Below, piece by piece: positions 13,925 through 18,882 of a DNA stretch of 18,882 bases. The translations under genes were made by a program, and so were the position numbers. The stretch's first letter is position 1, and every line of letters begins with the position of its first letter. The notes under the pieces are model-generated. The model was not told the DNA's origin. It did no database searches and worked only from the letters and a program-made list of their open reading frames with translations. Origin of the DNA: Clostridia bacterium (GTDB taxonomy: Bacteria > Bacillota > Clostridia > Christensenellales > CAG-138); assembly GCA_030530185.1 (NCBI GenBank), contig JAUMVL010000009.1:1-18882 (forward strand), read 5' to 3'.

Positions 13925-14386
13925 TTATTTCATCCCAAAAAATGCATTTTGCCGCAACGCCTCATACAAAACGATCGCGGCGGCATTGGACAGGTTTAAG
14001 GAGCGCTGTCCGTCTCCCATCGGGATGCGGATTGCCTCGTCGTCGTGCGCGGCAAGCAACGGTTTCGGAAGGCCCGCCGTTTCCTTCCCAAATACCAGAA
14101 AATCGCCATCAATGAAGCGTACCTCGTCATAGCGGTGGTGGGCGTGCGTCGAACAATAGAAATAGCGCGCGTCTGGAAACTGTGCCCACAGATCCTCGAT
14201 GCTGTCGTGATAATACAGGGTCAGATATTGCCAATAATCGAGCCCCGCACGCTTTAGTGCCTTATCGTCCGTTGAAAAGCCGAGCGGGCGCACCAAATGC
14301 AGCGCCGTATTCGTAATCGCACAGGTGCGAGAGATATTCCCCGTATTGCTCGGGATTTCCGGTTCTACCAAAACAATATGCAGCAT
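13925..14386 (-). CDS. trmL: tRNA (cytidine/uridine-34 2'-O)-methyltransferase TrmL
   Basis: The 153-residue product is a minimal SPOUT methyltransferase that modifies the wobble base of tRNALeu. Motifs present: N-T-G-N-I-S-R (14-20), FGKETAGLP (99-107), and IPMGDGQRSLNLSNAAAI (121-138), the trefoil-knot SAM site. The length is normal for TrmL. Start ATG 14386 has GGAGG 8 bases upstream; upstream in-frame ATGs at 14401 and 14425 lack one. The stop is TAA at 13925-13927. It is transcribed from its own promoter, divergently from the VanW-like gene. Confidence 0.9.
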   Translation of the reverse strand: MLHIVLVEPEIPSNTGNISRTCAITNTALHLVRPLGFSTDDKALKRAGLDYWQYLTLYYHDSIEDLWAQFPDARYFYCSTHAHHRYDEVRFIDGDFLVFGKETAGLPKPLLAAHDDEAIRIPMGDGQRSLNLSNAAAIVLYEALRQNAFFGMK

Positions 14387-14407
14387 AGTCGATTCCTCCA
14401 TTAGAAT

Positions 14408-14436
14408 ATTGTAACATATTTGCAATCAAAATGCAA
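14408..14436 (-). promoter_or_regulatory. Promoter of trmL
   Basis: On the minus strand there is a -35 TTGCAT (14436-14431), a 17-base spacer and a -10 TACAAT (14413-14408) preceded by TGT (extended -10). It lies back to back with the plus-strand promoter at 14464-14492. Confidence 0.65.
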
Positions 14437-14463
14437 AATCTGTAAAAAACAATAAAAATGCAG

Positions 14464-14492
14464 TTGTCGTTTCAGATGGAATTTGCTATAAT
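14464..14492 (+). promoter_or_regulatory. Promoter of the VanW-family gene, abutting the start codon
   Basis: There is a -35 TTGTCG (14464-14469), a 17-base spacer and a consensus -10 TATAAT (14487-14492). The ATG starts at 14499, only 6 bases after the -10. A normal initiation point would therefore fall on or next to the A of ATG. Confidence 0.65.
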
Positions 14493-14498
14493 ACACGC

Positions 14499-16334
14499 AT
14501 GGTGAACGAATCTCAATCCGACCGTTCCCGTCGTAACGAGTCCGTCGATTATCTGAACGACCGTCCGCGCAGCACCCGGCCCTCCGGTACGGCTGCCAAG
14601 CAGGAAAAAAGCTCTGCGCCGATCCGCAAAACCGGTACCGCACGCACCGCCTCGTCGTCCAAATCCGCAAGCTCGTCTGCCCGCTCCGGTGCGGGAACCG
14701 GGACGAAACGTCGGCTCAGCAAGAAGAAACGACAACAACGCCGCATGCTTGTGTTTGCGGTGCTGTTTTTGCTGTTCGCTGTCATCGTACTGGTTACTGC
14801 GATCGTGCTTGCCGCCACTCTGAAAAATGGCGGCTGCAGCCGCACGCAAACCGGTTCCAATCCAAACGCACCGATCACTGCCGATGCGTCCCCGCTGTCT
14901 ACCCCTGTTCCGAGCATTCTGCCGGTATCCGACGAAACGCTGATCGAGCAGGACGTGAGCGTCAACGGCATTTCTCTGCGCGGGAAAACCGTCGGCAATG
15001 CAAGACAGCTTCTTATGCAGGGCCTTTCGGAACTGATGCACAGTCTGAACGTCAAGGTGATTGTCGATCAATATTCCATGGTGCTCACCGATGAGAAAAT
15101 CGGCATGGATTACGACGAGGATGCGCTCGAGGAGGTGCTGGTCTCCGCAGCAAATGCGACCGGACATACCGAGCTGTCGATCCCGCTGACGCACGACGAA
15201 ACCCTTCTGCGCACATCGCTTGCCGAACTGAACGATCAACTGCCCAACCATGCAACCAACGCCAAGGCCGAGGTGCTTTGGAAACAGAACAAGATCAAAT
15301 CGAGCGGTGAAATCTATGTCCAGCCATACTGGTCCTATACCGAGGGAACGAACGGCATGGCGGTCGATTCTGCCGATGTGCTGCGTCAGGTCAAAGAAGC
15401 GCTCGCAAGCGGGAATTTCTCCGCTGAGATCCGGCCGGAGGTCACAATTTCAGAACCCGCAATCACAGTCGAAATGCTGAAAAAACAGACGACTTTGCTC
15501 GGTGAATGTGTCACAACCTACTATTTTACGGGCACGAGCAGCACCAACGAGGATATCAAGCTGAACCGCGAGAACCGCGACATCAACATCTCCAAAGCAG
15601 TAGATTTGATGAAGGTCATTCAGCTCGCACCCGGCAAACAGTTCAGCTACAACAAAAAGACCGGCAGTCGTACCGAAAAGAACGGCTGGGCGCTTGCAAA
15701 CGCGATCTATCAGGGTTCGCATCGTCCGGAACCGGGCGGCGGCGTCTGTCAGCTTTCGACCACCATGTACAACGCGCTGCTCCTTGCGAATATTCGCATC
15801 GACTCGCGCCGCGCACATTCGATGCCTGTGGATTACGTTGACAAGGGTTGGGATGCGACCGTAGACGACAGCCATATCGACTTTAAATTTACGAACAACA
15901 CCAAAGGCACGCTCTATATCTTCTGCTACATCACCAAAAACGCGAACAGCTCGCGCAAGAAGGACATCCATGTCGAGGTTTACGGCATGGCCTTCCCCGA
16001 CGGTACAACGTATAAGAAACGGTCCGAGCTTGTCGAAGAACTGCCGATTCCCGAGGAAACCATAAAGGATAAGACGATGTTTGTCGGCGACAATCCCGTC
16101 GTCGAACGCGAAGGCAGCAAGGGTTGGATCGTGAATACGTTCATTGATCAGTATGTGAACGGAAAGCTCGTTAAAACCGTCTATTCCACGACGACGACAT
16201 ATGAACCGATCAGCAAAAAAATTCGCATCGGCACGAAGCCGGATCCGACACCATCCCCGACCGCAACCCCCAAGCCCACCAAAACGCCCAAGCCGGCCGA
16301 TGAAGAAACTGCGCCGCCCGAAGGCGAAGAATGA
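14499..16334 (+). CDS. VanW-family membrane-anchored cell-wall protein with G5-like domain
   Basis: The 611-residue product has a Ser/Arg/Lys-rich cytoplasmic N-terminus (1-82), a transmembrane segment (about 83-108), a putative peptidoglycan-binding-type region (about 150-330), a VanW domain (about 340-478) with EPGGGVCQLS (411-420, Cys417), a G5-like beta domain (about 505-580, with NGKLVKT and TTTYEP), and a Pro/Thr tail (581-600). This is the YoaR/VanW architecture of Firmicutes. VanW proteins are linked to vancomycin clusters but their biochemistry is poorly defined, and most are housekeeping envelope proteins. No ribosome binding site precedes ATG 14499. GTG 14502 is an alternative start. 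The gene is divergent from trmL. Confidence 0.85.
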   Translation: MVNESQSDRSRRNESVDYLNDRPRSTRPSGTAAKQEKSSAPIRKTGTARTASSSKSASSSARSGAGTGTKRRLSKKKRQQRRMLVFAVLFLLFAVIVLVTAIVLAATLKNGGCSRTQTGSNPNAPITADASPLSTPVPSILPVSDETLIEQDVSVNGISLRGKTVGNARQLLMQGLSELMHSLNVKVIVDQYSMVLTDEKIGMDYDEDALEEVLVSAANATGHTELSIPLTHDETLLRTSLAELNDQLPNHATNAKAEVLWKQNKIKSSGEIYVQPYWSYTEGTNGMAVDSADVLRQVKEALASGNFSAEIRPEVTISEPAITVEMLKKQTTLLGECVTTYYFTGTSSTNEDIKLNRENRDINISKAVDLMKVIQLAPGKQFSYNKKTGSRTEKNGWALANAIYQGSHRPEPGGGVCQLSTTMYNALLLANIRIDSRRAHSMPVDYVDKGWDATVDDSHIDFKFTNNTKGTLYIFCYITKNANSSRKKDIHVEVYGMAFPDGTTYKKRSELVEELPIPEETIKDKTMFVGDNPVVEREGSKGWIVNTFIDQYVNGKLVKTVYSTTTTYEPISKKIRIGTKPDPTPSPTATPKPTKTPKPADEETAPPEGEE

Positions 16335-16348
16335 TAAAACCATCCATT

Positions 16349-16373
16349 GCCCTGCATTTGCGGGGCTTTTTTT
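16349..16373 (+). terminator. Terminator of the VanW-family gene
   Basis: A 7-bp stem GCCCTGC (16349-16355) / GCGGGGC (16360-16366, one G-T pair) with loop ATTT is followed by seven T. It starts 14 bases after the stop. Confidence 0.8.
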
Positions 16374-16422
16374 CTGTCCGCAGATGAATGAAAAATCAGC
16401 CTGCATCGTTATATAAAAAAGC

Positions 16423-16451
16423 TTTCCATTGCGCTGGTTGTATGCTATACT
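16423..16451 (+). promoter_or_regulatory. Promoter of the barnase-like / barstar-like pair
   Basis: There is a -35 TTTCCA (16423-16428), a 17-base spacer and a -10 TATACT (16446-16451) preceded by TGC (extended -10). It lies 21 bases upstream of the toxin start codon. Confidence 0.55.
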
Positions 16452-16472
16452 GAATGACACAGGAGAACAGCC

Positions 16473-17147
16473 ATGAAACGAACCTTAAAAACCAGTATTC
16501 TATTTTTACTGACCGTTCTGCTTGCGCTTAGCCTGTTCGGCTGCCGCAAGCAGGCGCAGCAGTCCGTCCCCACGCCGCAGCCAACGCACGCGCTCGATCT
16601 TTGGACTGCTCCGCCCGCAACGGATACGCCCGAACCGGCCGAGTCGCTGACCGCCGAGCCAATAACCGAGCCGGCGACCGAAACGCCAACGCCGGAACCG
16701 ACCTTGGCGCCTACCGCCGTCCCGACCGCTTCCCTTACCGCAGCGCCGACCCCGAAGCCGACTAAAACGCCGCGGCCTACGGCGACGCCCGCGCCGATCG
16801 ATGAAGACGGCGTTTATACGTCAAAAGATGACGTCGCGCTGTACCTGAACACTTACGGACACCTGCCGTCGAACTTTATCACCAAAAAGGAGGCGCAAGC
16901 GCTCGGCTGGTCGGGTGGGGGCCTTGAGCCTTATGCCCCGGGCAAATGTATCGGCGGCGATCGCTTCGGCAACTTTGAACGCTTACTGCCAACCAAAAAG
17001 GGTCGCACCTACTACGAATGTGACATTGACACGCTTGGCAAGCGCTCGTCGCGCGGTGCAAAGCGCATCATCTGGTCGAATGACGGCCTGATCTATTATA
17101 CCGACGACCACTATGAATCCTTTACGCTGTTGTATGGAGGAGATTGA
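16473..17147 (+). CDS. Lipoprotein-anchored barnase-type ribonuclease
   Basis: The 224-residue product has a lipoprotein signal with lipobox LFGC (Cys24), a Pro/Thr-rich spacer (about 25-108), and a full barnase-type RNase domain (about 112-224). The family block YITKSEAQALG of barnase corresponds to FITKKEAQALG (135-145). All the known catalytic residues of barnase are present: Lys138 (K27), Glu182 (E73), Arg194 (R83), Arg198 (R87) and His213 (H102). The family pattern DHYxSFT is kept. Barnase is a guanyl-specific endoribonuclease that is normally secreted and free; here it would be tethered to the outer face of the membrane on a flexible stalk. AGGAGA precedes the ATG. The barstar-like gene starts 3 bases after the stop. 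Use of this RNase as an anti-competitor toxin or for extracellular RNA is inference. Confidence 0.9.
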   Translation: MKRTLKTSILFLLTVLLALSLFGCRKQAQQSVPTPQPTHALDLWTAPPATDTPEPAESLTAEPITEPATETPTPEPTLAPTAVPTASLTAAPTPKPTKTPRPTATPAPIDEDGVYTSKDDVALYLNTYGHLPSNFITKKEAQALGWSGGGLEPYAPGKCIGGDRFGNFERLLPTKKGRTYYECDIDTLGKRSSRGAKRIIWSNDGLIYYTDDHYESFTLLYGGD

Positions 17148-17150
17148 CAT

Positions 17151-17423
17151 ATGCAGATCGTAACGCTGAACGGTGCCCGCATGACGAGCAAGCGGGACAC
17201 GCATCTGTACCTTGCGCAGACATTGCGTTTTCCGGTTTACTATGGACGCAACCTTGATGCGCTGCACGACTGTTTAACCGAGTTTTGCGGCGATACCCTT
17301 GTAATCTTGCGCAACGTCCCCGTCATGCGAGCCGCGCTCGGCGACTACGGAGACGCTCTGATTGCCGTATTTGAGGACGCCGCTGAAGCAAGCGGCATGC
17401 GCTTTTTCATCGACCCGGCATAA
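17151..17423 (+). CDS. Barstar-type ribonuclease inhibitor
   Basis: The 90-residue cytoplasmic inhibitor aligns along its whole length with barstar. The hallmark is YYGRNLDALHDCL (30-42), equivalent to barstar YYGENLDALWDCL. Asp36 and Asp40 correspond to D35 and D39, which contact the barnase active site. Three interface positions differ: Arg33 for E32, His39 for W38 and Asp76 for E76. The ribosome binding site GGAGGAG lies inside the last codons of the RNase gene (Y-G-G-D), so the two are probably coupled. It protects the cell from nascent or mislocalised RNase before export; that role is the established one for barstar. Confidence 0.9.
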   Translation: MQIVTLNGARMTSKRDTHLYLAQTLRFPVYYGRNLDALHDCLTEFCGDTLVILRNVPVMRAALGDYGDALIAVFEDAAEASGMRFFIDPA

Positions 17424-17437
17424 AGCTTCCCCCTTTT

Positions 17438-17461
17438 GCTCCGCAATTGCGGAGCTTTTTC
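17438..17461 (+). terminator. Terminator of the barnase/barstar-like pair
   Basis: A perfect 7-bp stem GCTCCGC (17438-17444) / GCGGAGC (17449-17455) with loop AATT is followed by TTTTT. It starts 15 bases after the barstar-like stop. Confidence 0.88.
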
Positions 17462-17658
17462 TTGTGGATTATGAAAGGCCTGTACGCGTTCAATCGACCG
17501 AGTTTTGTACACATAATGCTTTTTCCTGCAGAACGGGTCTGCGGCAAATCAACGGCTCTCAGCGTGTATCTTTATAAAAACGCATGCAATCCGAATGGAT
17601 ATTTTTGTATCAAAGCGGGGAACACTAACCGAAACAATGTAATTCTTTCGGAGGTACC
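17462..17658. other. Gene-free stretch between barstar-like and LCP-like genes
   Basis: About 200 bases without a supported gene. It has an AT-richer half and a small hairpin (TGCAGA-ACGGG-TCTGCG near 17528-17544), but no T run and no clear riboswitch. A possible promoter is CATAAT near 17512 with TTCAAT 17 bases upstream, which is weak. The final bases hold the GGAGG of the next gene. Confidence 0.3.
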
Positions 17659-18691
17659 ATGTTTTCCCGTAAACAACGCATCATCCTGATTGCGGCCGGC
17701 AGCGTTGCCATACTGCTGTTGATCGGTCTGATCGCTTTGATCCGTTCCGAGCAGCTTGCAGCCGAACTGCATTCTACGCCTTCCCCGAGCGCAATTCCGC
17801 TGCCGACAGCGCGCATTACGCTGCGACCGACGGATATCCCGACACCCGACGCCGACACCGATCTATCAGCTGCCGCTTGTACCTTTCACGGACGAAATGC
17901 CGATCGACGAACAGTCCGACGCCGACCCGAACGATTTCCCGGATCCGTCCGATCCGCTTCCAAGTGACTTGCCCGCGCCCCTTGATCCCGCCGTCGCGCT
18001 GCCTAACAGCGGCGCGGCGGTTCCCGTTTTGGAGCAGTTTACACCGGCCGCACCGATCCCTATGCGGTTCGACAGCGCCGTGCGGGATTTTCTATTGGTC
18101 GGAACGCAAAGCGGCACCCCGACGGCATTGCTGCTCGCACGGCTCGCACCGCCGAACCTTTGGATCGTATCCATCCCATGTGAAGCGCTGTCCTGCACGT
18201 CAGCCGCGGAGATTCGTTCGATGCCTTTGCGTAAGGGGAAAACCGTGCAGGCCGAGGCGGTCCTCGATGAACTTTTGCAGCGCTTTGGGCTGTCGCAGCT
18301 CCATTCCATTACAATCGAGCTGAATTGTCTATGCGACATGCTCTCCGTTCTGCCGCCCGTTTCCTATGGAGAAGTGCAGCTCAATGGCGCGTACGCCAAG
18401 GCTGTGATGCAACAAAGCGGTACTGCTCGTGCCTATGGGATCGGTACACTCGGTGCGGGGCTTGCCGAACTTTTTTCCGAAATCTCGCCGTGGGAGTTGC
18501 CAAAGCTTCGTCCCATCACCAAGGGAAAAATTGAAACCGAACTGAATTTATTTGATCTGCTCGGTCTTGCCTCTGCCCTGCGCAAGGTTACGGATCGCTC
18601 GCTCGTGCTGCTGCCGACCAGCGGGCAGGGTAAAGAGCTTGCCTTTTGTCTGGAGGACGACGTGGTTCTGTTCAAAAAAACGTTTCAATGA
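17659..18691 (+). pseudogene. LytR-CpsA-Psr-like membrane protein gene, broken by a frameshift
   Basis: A start at ATG 17659 after a strong GGAGG gives a transmembrane N-terminus (residues about 8-30) and a Pro/Thr-rich stretch, then the frame fails. The continuation lies one base over (the 17756-18691 frame) from about 17838-17870 and runs to TGA. The two parts together span 1033 bases, one more than a multiple of three, giving about 343 residues if one base is skipped. The second part resembles the LCP domain of cell-wall glycopolymer transferases: FLLVGTQSG, a TALLLARLAP strand, a WIVSIPCEAL strand, and an AEAVLDELLQRFGLSQLHSI helix-strand. The Arg and Asp residues typical of active LCP enzymes are not evident. 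The break lies in a short repeated ccgacacccgacgccgac tract. This may be a real mutation, a repeat slippage or an assembly error. Confidence 0.6.
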
Positions 18692-18768
18692 TGCGCCGTC
18701 CATGCATGAAAGTTTGCAAATAATGAGGTACTCTCCGAAAATTCTTATGAGAAATTTTGAAATATCAG

Positions 18769-18797
18769 TTGACAGATTTCGTGTCATTCGCTATAAT
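18769..18797 (+). promoter_or_regulatory. Consensus promoter of the tRNA-Val gene
   Basis: There is a perfect -35 TTGACA (18769-18774), a 17-base spacer and a perfect -10 TATAAT (18792-18797). The tRNA starts 23 bases after the -10. Confidence 0.85.
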
Positions 18798-18820
18798 AAT
18801 CAATGCGCGTTAGCGTGCTT

Positions 18821-18882
18821 GGGAGCATAGCTCAGCTGGGAGAGCATCTGCCTTACAAGCAGGGGGTCACAGGTTCGAGCCC
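18821..18882 (+). tRNA. tRNA-Val (anticodon UAC), 3' end cut by the window
   Basis: The sequence has a GGGAGCA acceptor 5' strand, D-arm with AGCTCAGCTGGGAGAGC, an anticodon stem TCTGC/GCAGG with loop CTTACAA (anticodon TAC at 18854-18856), and the T-loop TTCGAGC. The window ends inside the T-arm, so the 3' acceptor strand is not seen. Confidence 0.93.

Noticed and set aside
14499..16334. Vancomycin resistance gene cluster
   Set aside because: VanW domains are widespread housekeeping proteins in Clostridia and no vanA/B ligase, vanH or vanX gene is present.
17836..17870. Programmed +1 frameshift in the LCP-like gene
   Set aside because: No known slippery site, stop-codon pause or stimulatory structure is visible, so mutation or sequence error is more likely.
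1..18882. CRISPR array, insertion sequence or prophage
   Set aside because: No spaced direct repeats, transposase, integrase or phage structural genes were seen on either strand.

Overview
The window looks like a chromosomal segment of an anaerobic, gut-type Clostridia (Bacillota). The evidence is strong AGGAGG-type ribosome binding sites, sigma-A-like promoters that often have an extended -10 (TGn), a zinc-ribbon ribosomal protein L28, VanW and LytR-like cell-wall proteins, HypA/HypB, and oxygen-sensitive-looking multi Fe-S flavoproteins. No species can be named from the sequence alone. I see no phage, insertion sequence, integron or CRISPR array. The window ends inside a tRNA-Val gene.

Region 1 (1-2581, + strand) is the end of an operon: the C-terminal part of an atypical SDR-type NAD(P)-binding protein, a DUF1295/steroid-5-alpha-reductase-like membrane enzyme, an unidentified multi-pass membrane protein, and a small protein whose middle and C-terminus resemble ferredoxin-dependent bilin reductases. 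A clear terminator closes it. Region 2 (2708-6864, +) is a three-gene operon, hypB - 974-residue Fe-S/FAD/NAD(P) oxidoreductase - hypA, with its own promoter and terminator. The large flavoprotein sits between two nickel-insertion chaperones, with no hydrogenase structural gene in view. Region 3 (6862-9889, +) holds two single-gene units: an L-fucose isomerase-like protein with an intact metal-binding triad, and a 398-residue F420-0:gamma-glutamyl-ligase-like protein. A double hairpin separates them from the minus-strand genes that follow.

Region 4 (9891-14413, - strand) holds an exported protein gene interrupted by two in-frame TAG codons, a stand-alone FakA/DAK-like domain, a co-directional rlmB-like / pepE-like / ybaK cluster, rpmB (L28) and trmL. 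Region 5 (14464-18691, +) starts with a divergent promoter whose -10 is so close to the start codon that the VanW-family mRNA may be leaderless. It continues with a lipoprotein-anchored barnase-type ribonuclease, its barstar-type inhibitor, and a frameshifted LytR-CpsA-Psr-like gene. The exported proteins of regions 4 and 5 carry Pro/Thr-rich spacers of similar composition. A perfect-consensus promoter then drives tRNA-Val(UAC).

The most notable points are the bilin-reductase-like protein in what appears to be a non-photosynthetic organism, the surface-tethered barnase/barstar pair with all catalytic residues kept, the gene with two in-frame ambers and no frameshift, and the hypB-flavoprotein-hypA arrangement.
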